A stretch of DNA of 21,390 nucleotides from a virus. The position numbers and the translations under genes were made by a program. Shown in pieces: positions 1 through 7,957 of the stretch. The stretch's first letter is position 1, and the number at the start of each line of letters is the position of its first letter. Below the pieces are notes generated by a model. It made no database searches. It saw only the letters and a program-made list of their open reading frames with translations, and was not told the origin of the DNA. The DNA lies in the IMG/VR virus record IMGVR_UViG_3300025628_000014, positions 1-21,390 of that record. One strand, 5' to 3'.

Positions 1-1035
1 GTCTGCCTGAGCGTCTGTTTCTACTTTAAACATTACACCGAAACATATGTAAGTTACTGCTGCTTGGTTCCAACCATTTCCTAAATAAGCGTCTGGGGCT
101 GCTGTTGGCATTCTTAATGCCATCCATTCAGCTGCAGTTAAATTGCCAGAGCTCATCTGCCATTCGTTGTAATTACTAGCGTCAGTTCCTATTCTTACAA
201 ATACATAATCAACGTCTGTAATGTCAGGTATCTTACAGCCTACTCCAACAAAGCCTCCTGCTTCGAATATCTCGCTAAAGTTAATTGCAGTAAAGGTGTT
301 GTCAACACCTGCATATTTCTTATTGTCTGCTCCATTGACTTTATCGAAGGTGATGGAGCCTGTGCCGAAAACATGGTCAAGTGAGTCTGCGAGGTTAAGT
401 GTATCGTTGCTTAAAGCTGCGTAGTCCGTGAAGTCATTACAGTTTGCTAAATCTAGTTGGCGTTGGTCTTTGGTTCTTAGTTCTCTCCATCCAGTAAGAG
501 AAGCTTTGTCACATTCTCCTTCTGCTTTTAATGTGCGAGTTTGCCCTTCGTTTATCTGACCGAGTATATCTATGCCAACTTGACCATCGGCGCATACGTT
601 CTGGGTCGCTACTACGTGTGTGCCTATTGTTCTTGCTGTATCAGCATCATTTATGTCTGCTTTGTTTGCTGCTGTTACTCCATCTGCTAAGGTTACTACT
701 CTGGAAGCAGGGTTTTGTTCCATGTAGGAGATTTCTTTTAATACTTGCATTAGGCTTATGGGAGTGGCATCTGTGGCAGTTGATTTTGCGTCTGCTTGGG
801 CACCTTGTGTTACGTCTGCACCGTCTGCTATTGTACAGGCTCCACTGAAGGTGGATACGACGGCTCCTGATGCATCTATGGCTTGGACTGCTAGGACCAT
901 GTTGCCTACGACTCTAGCAGTGTTGGCTGCTGATATTAACCATCTATTGTCGGAGGCTCCATCTTTTCCTTCTACTGCTCCTATTTGTACGTCTGATATT
1001 CCTAGTTCTACATCGTTTTTTGAATTGAAAGTCAT
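1..1035 (-). CDS. Phage structural protein, C-terminally truncated by window edge
   Basis: This frame is open for 345 codons from an ATG at 1035 to the left edge with no stop, so the gene is incomplete. A strong Shine-Dalgarno (AAGGAGATATAAAA) precedes the ATG. The protein is rich in Ala, Asp, Thr and Gly with few Lys or Arg in the first 150 residues, as in phage virion proteins. No signal peptide or membrane segment is seen. A stretch near residue 285 (DYVFVRIGTDASNYNEWQM) resembles beta-sandwich repeats in phage tail and receptor-binding proteins, but that is only pattern similarity. It is the last visible gene of the late operon, 12 nt after the 138-aa gene. By position it could be a tail, fibre or baseplate-type protein. 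The opposite strand here has only low-complexity shadow frames. That it is a real gene is near certain; its exact role is unknown. Confidence 0.8.
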   Translation of the reverse strand, partial: MTFNSKNDVELGISDVQIGAVEGKDGASDNRWLISAANTARVVGNMVLAVQAIDASGAVVSTFSGACTIADGADVTQGAQADAKSTATDATPISLMQVLKEISYMEQNPASRVVTLADGVTAANKADINDADTARTIGTHVVATQNVCADGQVGIDILGQINEGQTRTLKAEGECDKASLTGWRELRTKDQRQLDLANCNDFTDYAALSNDTLNLADSLDHVFGTGSITFDKVNGADNKKYAGVDNTFTAINFSEIFEAGGFVGVGCKIPDITDVDYVFVRIGTDASNYNEWQMSSGNLTAAEWMALRMPTAAPDAYLGNGWNQAAVTYICFGVMFKVETDAQAD

Positions 1036-1047
1036 TTTTATATCTCC

Positions 1048-1464
1048 TTAGATGGCTCTATCTATATAATGTCTTGGTAACTGTATTCTGTTTGGTTCAA
1101 AGTAAGTATTAAACACCTTTTCTGCTTTAGAGTGTTTAATGTATCCCATTCTTATTAGTCCACCTACTATGGCTCTCCAACCTCTTCCTAGTATTCTTTC
1201 TTCATAGGAATCAGCAAAACCTGTGGCTATTATTTCTTTGACTCGGTTACGTTTGTTGGCTTGGAGTAGTTCATTAAAATTTATGGCTGCTGTTGATAGT
1301 TCATATATGTATCCGTAGGGTATGGCCATTAGGTGTTTAGTACTACAGTAGAGTCCTTGTACGGGGTAGTCAGAACGGCCTGATGGGTATACAATATGGT
1401 TCGTGTCTATCCATAGGTCTTTGTTGCATTTACGTAGTTTATGTATAAAATCGAATGTGAACAT
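1048..1464 (-). CDS. Conserved-looking 138-aa protein downstream of the capsid gene
   Basis: The ATG is preceded by TTGAGGTAATA, a good ribosome-binding site. The 138-aa product is mixed alpha/beta with basic patches and has no membrane segment. Its visible signature is RGWRAIVGGLIRMGYI near residues 94-109, after a YPSG and IPYGYIYE segment. I recall similar RGWR...L...G proteins among phage hypotheticals but cannot name a function. It sits between the major capsid gene (54 nt upstream) and a large structural gene (12 nt downstream). That position often holds a head-completion or head-tail adaptor protein, but the position is the only evidence for such a role. Confidence 0.75.
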   Translation of the reverse strand: MFTFDFIHKLRKCNKDLWIDTNHIVYPSGRSDYPVQGLYCSTKHLMAIPYGYIYELSTAAINFNELLQANKRNRVKEIIATGFADSYEERILGRGWRAIVGGLIRMGYIKHSKAEKVFNTYFEPNRIQLPRHYIDRAI

Positions 1465-1518
1465 TATTACCTCAAGAATGGGGACTTATTGAATGTCCCC
1501 AAACTTCAAATAATACTA

Positions 1519-2505
1519 TTATCCACCTGTGGCTGCGCCTCTGATTTGGATACAAAGGTCTGCACTTGCACCTTCATGGTCACTGAAAGAACCACCGATG
1601 TACGAACTACCGAACTGCATCTTGTAACCTACGGTAGCTATCTGGTTCAATGGATCGGACGATCCACCACTGCCTACCTGTTTGGTTATCAATTCAATGA
1701 AATCTGAATCGAAAGATGTGAATGCAAAGGCATTCTTAGCAAACATGAGTGATCTATAAACATTAATCACTCCTGTATTAGCTACGGAGCTGATGTTGCT
1801 AGATTCTACTACTCTAGCACCGTAGACTTTGCCAACTTCGCCTTTTAGGGGTTTGTCAGCTAATCCTGCTACGTACTTGTTTAGTTCAATGAAGCCACCT
1901 GCGGAGGTGTCACTCTGGATGTCCATACTGATGAGGGGGTGGACTACCCATGAGTAATAGCCATCATCCATCATTGGGGCATCTTGTCCTTTGAGGACTC
2001 TTACGGCCTTTATGGAATCTTGGGCTATGAATACATCATTGGCTGTTACGGTGTTGTCTGCGGCAATGCCACTACCTACGTACTGTATGTTGGATGTAGC
2101 ACCTGCTATGCATACGTTACGGACTACTGAATCTGCTGATTTAGCGGCATCATAGCTAAGTTCTTTAACATGATCCTCTAATACAGGGTCAATAGCTGTA
2201 GAGATTAAGAGATCAGTTATGGGGATGTACTTACCATACTGATTCATACTGATAGTGTACTTGTTGGTTGCTAGGGAACTAGCGGTTGGGGTTACACCTT
2301 CACTTAAAGTGCTTAAATCCTCAGCTATGTGTCCATATCTCAATACATAGCTGTCTTTACCTGTTCTACGAGGGTGGAGCATTTTCTTACCTAATTGTAC
2401 TATTACGAGCTTTTTCTTTGCTTGTTCTAGAAGCAATTTGAAATAATAACTGTGTAAGTTATCACTCATGTTGGTTGTATTTTGTGCGAATCCTGCGGAA
2501 ATCAT
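1519..2505 (-). CDS. Major capsid protein, N4-gp56 family
   Basis: This 328-aa protein forms the icosahedral shell. It matches the N4-gp56 major capsid family (HK97 fold) as I know it. An N-terminal helix containing YYFKLLLEQAKKKLV is followed by a basic segment KKMLHPRRTGK. Then comes the family hallmark LSEGVTPTASSL at about residues 68-79, then MNQYGKYIPITDLL and IDPVLEDHVKEL around residues 88-117. The C-terminal half carries the usual P-domain-like core (VVHPLISMDIQ, YGARVVES, FDSDFIELI). Length is typical. A perfect ribosome-binding site (TTAAGGAGCTAAATT) precedes the ATG. The gene follows the scaffold gene by 19 nt, the classic scaffold-capsid order. The protein is highly expressed in such phages. 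I see no sign of a fused scaffold or a cleaved pro-region. Confidence 0.93.
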   Translation of the reverse strand: MISAGFAQNTTNMSDNLHSYYFKLLLEQAKKKLVIVQLGKKMLHPRRTGKDSYVLRYGHIAEDLSTLSEGVTPTASSLATNKYTISMNQYGKYIPITDLLISTAIDPVLEDHVKELSYDAAKSADSVVRNVCIAGATSNIQYVGSGIAADNTVTANDVFIAQDSIKAVRVLKGQDAPMMDDGYYSWVVHPLISMDIQSDTSAGGFIELNKYVAGLADKPLKGEVGKVYGARVVESSNISSVANTGVINVYRSLMFAKNAFAFTSFDSDFIELITKQVGSGGSSDPLNQIATVGYKMQFGSSYIGGSFSDHEGASADLCIQIRGAATGG

Positions 2506-2524
2506 AATTTAGCTCCTTAAATCT

Positions 2525-3346
2525 CTACTCGTCGTAGCTTAGATCGCCTTTTTCAAAGGCAGCTTTCATTTCGGAGGAAGAGAGTTTAGATATGTCTAGT
2601 TTCTTGGTTTTTGTGGTACTGGATGGTCCTTCAATCTTAGCTTTCCCTTTTCGACGATGGTTGTCTTCGCCTTTTTTAGCTCCTTTTATTGCAGCTTCTT
2701 TTGCTATTTCGGCTGCGTGTACTCCTCTAGCGGCTAAGTGTAGGATGTCTAGGAGTCTTGGGTCGTTTTGTAGACCTTCGGCCATAATCATGTCACCGTA
2801 CTGTGTTGCTATGTTTGCCATGATTGGTTCTAATTCAGCGAAGTCACTAGCTGTGTCTTTTACACGAGCGTCGTAGACTCTTTTAAATTCGCTGGCTTTT
2901 ACGTCTCCTTTTACTTCTCCCATTACTTTACGCATTCTTGCGTCTAGGGCTGCTTCGGGGTCTGAAGCTAATTCGTCTGCAAATCTTTTAAGGCGTACTG
3001 CTTTTTCCTCTGCGGATTCTCCCCTTTCTAGGGGTTCTGCAATGGATGTGCGGAGTTTTTGTATTTCTGAACTCTGTCTGCCTGTAAAGGATTCTAGTTC
3101 TGAATATGCTTTAAGCACATCTGCTTGGGTTTTGAACCTTCCTGGTACTACCCATTCTTCTTCGCCTTCGGAAGTTCCCTCAGTATGGGTATCGTCTGAG
3201 GCTTCGTTAGATGTTCCCTCATCTTCTGAGGCATCTTCTGCTTTGGATTCCACATTACTCTGAGTTCCCGTATTTTCGTCGTCAGTGTTGGCTTCTTCCT
3301 GATCTTCGATAATTGCGGCTCTGAGTTCGTCTAGTGACTTTTCCAT
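2525..3346 (-). CDS. Capsid scaffolding (internal head) protein
   Basis: The 273-aa product has a very acidic, low-complexity N-terminal third (residues about 10-65, mostly Glu, Asp, Ser, Thr). A Trp-containing linker (EEWVVPGRFK) leads into a long charged helical region (about residues 75-210) with heptad-like spacing. The C-terminus ends in a basic patch (GAKKGEDNHRRKGKAK) and a short amphipathic tail. This is the standard architecture of a scaffolding protein: the basic C-terminal region contacts capsid subunits and the acidic arm fills the procapsid. The gene lies directly upstream of the capsid gene and has a strong ribosome-binding site (AAGGAGAAATACA). The call rests on composition and gene order, since scaffold sequences are poorly conserved. 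Whether a protease processes it cannot be told. Confidence 0.8.
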   Translation of the reverse strand: MEKSLDELRAAIIEDQEEANTDDENTGTQSNVESKAEDASEDEGTSNEASDDTHTEGTSEGEEEWVVPGRFKTQADVLKAYSELESFTGRQSSEIQKLRTSIAEPLERGESAEEKAVRLKRFADELASDPEAALDARMRKVMGEVKGDVKASEFKRVYDARVKDTASDFAELEPIMANIATQYGDMIMAEGLQNDPRLLDILHLAARGVHAAEIAKEAAIKGAKKGEDNHRRKGKAKIEGPSSTTKTKKLDISKLSSSEMKAAFEKGDLSYDE

Positions 3347-3370
3347 TGTATTTCTCCTTGGTTACGTTGT

Positions 3371-3673
3371 CTATAAATCGTATTCTCTTATGTTTAGTTC
3401 GTCTTCTATTAGTAACTGTATGTCGTGGTGTAGTTTTTCTTTTATTGTTTTTGCTGATTGTATTGTCATTATTATACTACTGAATGCTCTATGTCTTTCT
3501 TGTAGTGTTATTATTTTATTGAAGTCTTTTTCTATTAATAGGGCATCTACTAGTACTGATTTTACTTTTTCTAGGTGGGCTACAAGTATGGGCCAGCCAT
3601 CTTGTTGTGTTAGGTTTTCTAGGGCTTCGTATTGTCTTACTTCGGTTAGTTTGGATTCTTTTTCACTAATCAT
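3371..3673 (-). CDS. Small helical protein between portal and scaffold genes
   Basis: This 100-aa, almost entirely alpha-helical, charged protein has an ERHRAFSSIIMTIQSAK segment in its middle. Its ATG overlaps the portal stop in an ATGA arrangement, and the ribosome-binding site (GGGGGAGG) lies inside the portal's last Gly codons, so translation is coupled. No motif is recognised. Position and size fit a head-assembly accessory such as a small connector or scaffold helper, as inference only. The plus-strand frame across the same bases is a shadow. Confidence 0.75.
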   Translation of the reverse strand: MISEKESKLTEVRQYEALENLTQQDGWPILVAHLEKVKSVLVDALLIEKDFNKIITLQERHRAFSSIIMTIQSAKTIKEKLHHDIQLLIEDELNIREYDL

Positions 3674-5544
3674 TTAGAACCTCCCCCTTCACCCTCTATT
3701 TGTTCTATGGGTACTACTTGTACTGGTTGACCCTTCTCATCTACTAGTTGTCCTTCTCCCATGTCTACTACTATGGTTGGTCCTTCTGGGTTTATGTATT
3801 TTTCGGGATTGCTGAATCCTTTTAATTCAAATGATTTGACTAGAATCTCCCTTAAGTTGGCTACTCCTGGGTTTACTTTTTCTATTTGGCCTATTACTTG
3901 GAGTAGGTAGTTTAGGGATTCTGCTTGTTCTGCTACTGTTTTTCTTATTGGGGTTGATTCGGGGACAAAGTCTATGTCGGCTTTAAATGCTGCTGAGTCT
4001 AGGGTAGCGAAGGGGTTTGTGTTGTCTCCGGTTACTCTATATTCTAATTGGTCTTTAGAGCCATCGCCTAGGAATTGTCTGTTGTACCAGAGGATTATTC
4101 TAGCTAGGGGTCTTATGAATGTGTATTGTAATAGTTTAGCTTTAGATGTCATGCGTAAGCCTGTAGCGGAGGCTAGGTAGTTTATGCCTGTGGCGGTTCT
4201 ACCGAAGGCTGCGCCTACGTTGCTTACGTCTTGGCGGGGGTTTAGTATTTGGGTTGTGTTTTGGATGTCGTAGTCTATGTGGCCTACTTCTTCTACTGAT
4301 GCAGGGTTGGGGCCTGTGTTTTCTAGTTTTTGGATTCCATTGATGTCGTCTGTTAGGATTACTTTGTCTGGGCTTGTGTAGAGTTCTCTGGTGTTTATTC
4401 CTGATTGTCTTTCTACTAACCACATGCTATTTAATGATTGGTTGGTTCTGTCTAGTCTGGCGTTTCTTAGGGCTGTTGATTCTGATATTAGGCCTTTTAT
4501 GTGGTTTAGTTCACCGTAGCCGTAGGCTTCTCCGTCTATGGGGTAGTCGTAGGACATTACGAAGGGTTTGAATTTGTATTTGAAGGGGTTTGGGTCTTTT
4601 CTTAAGAGGATTGGTTCCATATCATCTGGGTAGGCTAGTACTATTAATGTTGCTTCTTTGTAGCCTTTACCTAAGTCGTATCTTCCCCACCATTCTATTA
4701 CTCTCCATTTGCCTTGGTTTTTTGATTGTTGTTTGGATTCATTGCTGTATAGGGCTAGAGAAGCTTCTTTTGATTTGTCATAATCTGGTTTGGCTGCTGG
4801 TACTGATTTTTCTGATATTGGTATGTTCTTGTCTTTCTTACCTAGTATCTTAGATATTTTAGATTTACCTCTCCAATAGTTGTCATTATCTAATAGTTCA
4901 TCGGGGTCTCTATATACTTCGTGGGCTACCCAATCCATCTTCTGTACGTCGCAATGGGCAGTACCTTTTGGTATTCTAAATTCAAATAGGCTTAGGTTGT
5001 AGAATCTTGGACCGTCGAACATTACATCATCTCTAATTAGGCTTTTGGGTTCGCCTGATTGTTCATCAAATTCTATTTCATGGGGTTCTAGGTCTACTTC
5101 TATTGTGTCTTCTTCCCAGATTACTTTCATTACAGAGTTTCCTAGTTTGGCTAGGTTTCGGAAGTATTTTCTAGTTTCGGGGTAGAAGTCTCCTACTTCT
5201 AATTGCCATTGGGTAAACTCACTTACGTCTTCGGCTGTTTCTGTGTTTTCTGCTCCTCCGCGTCTTGGGGAATATGGTATGTATGGGGTTTCTCCGAACA
5301 TTAATTCTATTAGGTTGTCTACGAAGGGTTCTATTTGTTGGAAGGCTATTGGTAGGGCTAGGTTTGCTCTGCCTCTGGGGGTATTCTTTTTGGCTGCGCC
5401 TCTGGTATAGAGGTATTCAAAGGTGTTCCATTTCTTTCTTAGGGGGCGATAGAATGTTTCGGAGTCTCTTATAGCATCATCTATATAGTCTATACATGCT
5501 TTATCGGCTCTCTTTTGGGACTTGTTTTTATATTGTCTGGACAT
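3670..5544 (-). CDS. Portal (head-tail connector) protein
   Basis: The portal forms the dodecameric ring through which DNA enters the head, and it docks the terminase. At 624 aa it is in the usual range for podovirus-type portals. Recognisable portal-like segments include FQQIEPFVDNLIELMFGETP near residues 66-85 (wing entry). RNLAKLGNSVMKVIWEED at about 128-145 and KPFVMSYDYPIDGEAYGYG near 330-350 are typical of this class. A helical, Gly- and Ser-rich segment (VGAAFGRTATGINYLASATG) matches the stem/tunnel-loop region. The C-terminus ends in an acidic, Gly-rich tail. It lies 8 nt after the terminase nuclease part, with a weak AGG Shine-Dalgarno, and overlaps the next gene by 4 nt. Order terL, portal, scaffold, capsid supports the assignment strongly. 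Confidence 0.88.
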   Translation of the reverse strand: MSRQYKNKSQKRADKACIDYIDDAIRDSETFYRPLRKKWNTFEYLYTRGAAKKNTPRGRANLALPIAFQQIEPFVDNLIELMFGETPYIPYSPRRGGAENTETAEDVSEFTQWQLEVGDFYPETRKYFRNLAKLGNSVMKVIWEEDTIEVDLEPHEIEFDEQSGEPKSLIRDDVMFDGPRFYNLSLFEFRIPKGTAHCDVQKMDWVAHEVYRDPDELLDNDNYWRGKSKISKILGKKDKNIPISEKSVPAAKPDYDKSKEASLALYSNESKQQSKNQGKWRVIEWWGRYDLGKGYKEATLIVLAYPDDMEPILLRKDPNPFKYKFKPFVMSYDYPIDGEAYGYGELNHIKGLISESTALRNARLDRTNQSLNSMWLVERQSGINTRELYTSPDKVILTDDINGIQKLENTGPNPASVEEVGHIDYDIQNTTQILNPRQDVSNVGAAFGRTATGINYLASATGLRMTSKAKLLQYTFIRPLARIILWYNRQFLGDGSKDQLEYRVTGDNTNPFATLDSAAFKADIDFVPESTPIRKTVAEQAESLNYLLQVIGQIEKVNPGVANLREILVKSFELKGFSNPEKYINPEGPTIVVDMGEGQLVDEKGQPVQVVPIEQIEGEGGGSK

Positions 5545-5552
5545 TTAGATGC

Positions 5553-6254
5553 CTATATGGGGAATCCTGTTGTTGGATCGTATTGTTGGGCTTGGTGTTT
5601 GTCGTAGGATTTGTTGGAATGGACTGCTGATATTCTTGTTACTAGTACTTGTTCCCATGCTAGGGCTAGTGACATTATTCTATCATCTCTTGCAGAACCT
5701 TTGGCTCCTAGTTTGCCATTCTTTTCATCTACTACGAATGTGCTTAGTTCTCCTATGGTGTATTTGTCGTATACTTGGAGTTCACCATCTCTTAGGGCAG
5801 CTTTTAGGTTGCTTATTAGGTTACTCTTGTTAGAACCTGTAGTACGCCATCCTATTGTTTTAGTCTTCTTTTTGGTGTATTGATCGTATTCGTATCTTTT
5901 ATATAGGTATGGGTATCTTAAGCTATTGGAGTATACTCCTGAGAGGTTTGATATTACTGCATGTCCACTGTTGTTCTCTTCTACTATTATTCTAGCTCTA
6001 TTGAAGAAGTATCCGGCTTTGTATAGTTCTGCTGCGTAGTTGTCTTCGTCTATTGCGGGGGACCAGTAATTAGCTACTAATGTTCCAGTGTTGCAATCTA
6101 TTACTTGGGCGCAACTGGCATCTTTACCCTTACCTTCTGCTACATCTACACCTATGGCGTAGGTATGTGTGGATTTGGGCATTATGAATATGCGCCAACC
6201 CATGAACTCTTCGTCTTTGCCTTTATATATTCTTGGTTCAAATTCTATTTTCAT
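5553..6254 (-). CDS. terL: Terminase large subunit, nuclease-domain polypeptide
   Basis: This 233-aa protein is the RNase H-like nuclease half of a large terminase, which cuts concatemeric DNA during packaging. The metal-binding acidic residues are visible: Asp37 in YAIGVDVAEGKG, Glu92 in ARIIVEENNSGH, and Asp190/Asp191 in GSARDDRIMSLALAWE. It begins with the linker-like strand WRIFIMPK, which in one-piece terminases follows the ATPase domain directly. Its ATG lies 1 nt after the ATPase part's stop (TAA-T-ATG), with no convincing Shine-Dalgarno, so it probably depends on coupled re-initiation. Its frame is +1 relative to the ATPase part and is closed by an upstream TAA at 6273-6275. Together the two pieces total 577 aa, a normal TerL length. 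Confidence 0.85.
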   Translation of the reverse strand: MKIEFEPRIYKGKDEEFMGWRIFIMPKSTHTYAIGVDVAEGKGKDASCAQVIDCNTGTLVANYWSPAIDEDNYAAELYKAGYFFNRARIIVEENNSGHAVISNLSGVYSNSLRYPYLYKRYEYDQYTKKKTKTIGWRTTGSNKSNLISNLKAALRDGELQVYDKYTIGELSTFVVDEKNGKLGAKGSARDDRIMSLALAWEQVLVTRISAVHSNKSYDKHQAQQYDPTTGFPI

Positions 6255-6255
6255 A

Positions 6256-7290
6256 TTATTTAGCTGATATTCTTAAATCACCTTTGAATGTAGCGTCACG
6301 ACCGTTTATCCATAAGCCTCTTACAATGTCTGCATCAAAGATTGAATGGGCTCCGCTTAGGAAGCATGTAATGGGGTCTTCTGGGTATTTCTTTAAGAAC
6401 TCTGATTCGTTGTCACCTGATTCACTTATCTTGTTTCTACGCCATATTATGTGGTCTTCGTGTAGTTCGTATTTATCTATTAGCTTTTCTTCTTTATCTG
6501 TGGGTACGTATTGTCGGGGTCTTTTTAGGTAGGGTATATCTTGATGTTCTGGGTAGTGCCACCACCAGGGGTAGAAGTGGCATGTGAAGAGGGAACTGTC
6601 TGGGTCTGTTAGGAAGTTGCTCCAATGTTCGTAGAATATGCCTGATGCTCCATCGGGGGTACTTTCCATTACTACGTGGCCTGATAGGGGGACTGATTCT
6701 ATTGATTCTTCTATTCTACTATTGGGGACAAATGCTGCTTCGGCTATGTGTAAAAAATCCAAGGTTAGTCCCTTGGTTTCTGTGGCTACCATCATTATAC
6801 TACCTGTTTCATCAATGTGTAGCTCTGATACGTTATCTACTGTGTTTGTTACTGGGTAGAAGCAGCCCCAATCTTTTTGAAATTGTGTGAAGGCATTTTT
6901 AGTTATTCTGAAGTATTTTTTAACATTTGGTAGAACGTGGGCCATAATACAGGCATTGTTTCCATTGTTAAATAGGCACATGTCTAGGCCTATTATGCAG
7001 GATAGGGTTGTTAGTCCTATTTGTCTCATCTTTAGTACGGAGTCTCTATTTGTTCTATGGTCCCAATAGTGGTCTTGTACTTTATTCATTCTAAATGATA
7101 TGTATCTACTGCGTTCGCCTGGTATTGCTCTTTTAGGTCTTATCTTATAAAGGTTGTTTAAGCGTTCTTTTGGGCCTAATTCAATCATCTTTTCTCTGAA
7201 AAAGGCTTGTAAAACAGCAATGGGCTCATTATTAGCAGCCATTGAATCTATCTCTTTTAGTACTTCTTGGAATCGGGGGGTATAAGACAT
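6256..7290 (-). CDS. terL: Terminase large subunit, ATPase-domain polypeptide
   Basis: The ATPase motor of DNA packaging, 344 aa. The terminase-type deviant Walker A is VLKMRQIGLTTLS (residues 85-97), as in the K.RQ.G.ST pattern of phage terminases. Walker B with its catalytic Glu is LDFLHIAEAAFV (Glu184), and the coupling motif is HVVMESTPDGASG (about 205-217). The last 45 residues (FLKKYPEDPITCFLSG, FDADIVRGL) match the segment leading to the nuclease domain in one-piece terminases, but the frame ends at a TAA. The ATG is 13 nt from the nearest G-rich stretch (GAGGGG), an unusually long spacing. A consensus promoter ends about 20 nt upstream, so the gene can be transcribed apart from terS. 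Confidence 0.88.
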   Translation of the reverse strand: MSYTPRFQEVLKEIDSMAANNEPIAVLQAFFREKMIELGPKERLNNLYKIRPKRAIPGERSRYISFRMNKVQDHYWDHRTNRDSVLKMRQIGLTTLSCIIGLDMCLFNNGNNACIMAHVLPNVKKYFRITKNAFTQFQKDWGCFYPVTNTVDNVSELHIDETGSIMMVATETKGLTLDFLHIAEAAFVPNSRIEESIESVPLSGHVVMESTPDGASGIFYEHWSNFLTDPDSSLFTCHFYPWWWHYPEHQDIPYLKRPRQYVPTDKEEKLIDKYELHEDHIIWRRNKISESGDNESEFLKKYPEDPITCFLSGAHSIFDADIVRGLWINGRDATFKGDLRISAK

Positions 7291-7317
7291 GTATTTGATA
7301 TTTCCCCTCTATACTAG

Positions 7318-7347
7318 ATTATACCACATAATCGTCTATATTGTCAA
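7318..7347 (-). promoter_or_regulatory. Sigma-70-type promoter for terL
   Basis: On the minus strand, TTGACA (7347-7342), an 18-nt spacer, TATAAT (7323-7318) and a TGG extension directly before the -10. Predicted start is near 7311, about 20 nt before the terL ATG. The -10 overlaps the stop codon of the preceding 76-aa ORF (GTATAA). Both hexamers match consensus. Confidence 0.75.
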
Positions 7348-7549
7348 TATTATATGGGTCTATGATAGAATATCCATGTGCGTCTTCTTGGAGGTAGTCT
7401 AGGCTACTAGGGTAACTATACTCCTCTACTAAGTCTGCGTAGTTGGAATATTGTCCTTGGGGGGTTTGATCTAGGATTTGTTGCTTACTTAGATTTACCG
7501 TTACCTGACTTCCAAGTTGGGACAACAAGGCTTTGTTTACGATTATCAT
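7319..7549 (-). CDS. Small acidic protein between the terminase genes
   Basis: This 76-aa frame starts inside the last 65 nt of the small-terminase gene, in another frame, and ends 28 nt before terL. The product is acidic and Tyr-rich in its C-terminal half (SIIDPYNIDNIDDYVV), with no motif or membrane segment that I recognise. The ribosome-binding site (AGAAG) is weak. It fills the only gap between terS and terL and is the only open frame there, which favours a real gene. The long overlap and the promoter at its 3' end argue for caution. Confidence 0.5.
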   Translation of the reverse strand: MIIVNKALLSQLGSQVTVNLSKQQILDQTPQGQYSNYADLVEEYSYPSSLDYLQEDAHGYSIIDPYNIDNIDDYVV

Positions 7550-7919
7550 TGTAGGTCTTCTTTTCTGTTTCAGAGAGGAATTTAGCTACTTCTAGTACGT
7601 ACTTCCTAGCACCTTCTCTTACTCTGGGGTCTTCGTCCATTAGGTCACTATGTGCTGTATCTAAGGCTAGGCCCATTAAATCATGCTTCTTTACCCTATC
7701 TAGTGTACTGTCCTTTAGTGAAGCTACTTTAGCGTCTATTACATCTTTTATATAGTACTTATCTAGGTTCTGTCTACCTATATTGGCTGCATCACCCTTA
7801 CTTGTAGTGTCATAGGCTACTAGAGCGGCTTGTGTAGCATTACCACCGTTGTCTACGTAGGCATCTACAAATTGTTGTTGTTTTATAGATAGGCGTTTAA
7901 GTTTATTACCTTTACTCAT
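7485..7919 (-). CDS. terS: Terminase small subunit
   Basis: This 144-aa protein recognises phage DNA and recruits the large terminase. The N-terminus is basic, then LSIKQQQFVDAYVDNGGNAT and a following helix (GRQNLDKYYIKDVI) give the helix-turn-helix typical of Terminase_2-like small subunits. Central helices (about residues 68-120) would form the oligomerisation part. The C-terminal tail is basic and flexible. It is the first gene of the late module. No Shine-Dalgarno lies upstream of the ATG and there is no in-frame ATG, GTG or TTG in the next 20 codons. The promoter just upstream places transcription start about 2 nt before the ATG, so the mRNA is probably leaderless. Confidence 0.87.
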   Translation of the reverse strand: MSKGNKLKRLSIKQQQFVDAYVDNGGNATQAALVAYDTTSKGDAANIGRQNLDKYYIKDVIDAKVASLKDSTLDRVKKHDLMGLALDTAHSDLMDEDPRVREGARKYVLEVAKFLSETEKKTYNDNRKQSLVVPTWKSGNGKSK

Positions 7920-7927
7920 ATATAATA

Positions 7928-7957
7928 ATTATATCATATTATAGGCAATACTGTCAA
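7928..7957 (-). promoter_or_regulatory. Late-module promoter upstream of terS
   Basis: On the minus strand, TTGACA (7957-7952), an 18-nt spacer, TATAAT (7933-7928) and a TGA extension before the -10. Both hexamers are perfect. Start is expected near 7921, almost on the terS ATG at 7919. It shares TTTGACAGTATT and ATATG with the rightward promoter at 12,222. Confidence 0.8.

Noticed and set aside
221-1051. Plus-strand frames (67, 105 and 97 aa) over the left end
   Set aside because: They are low-complexity, Leu- or Ser-rich shadows of the 345-codon minus-strand structural gene and lack ribosome-binding sites.
4374-5883. Plus-strand Leu-rich frames that look like membrane proteins
   Set aside because: They are antisense to the portal and terminase nuclease genes; the Leu and Val richness comes from the codon use of the true strand.
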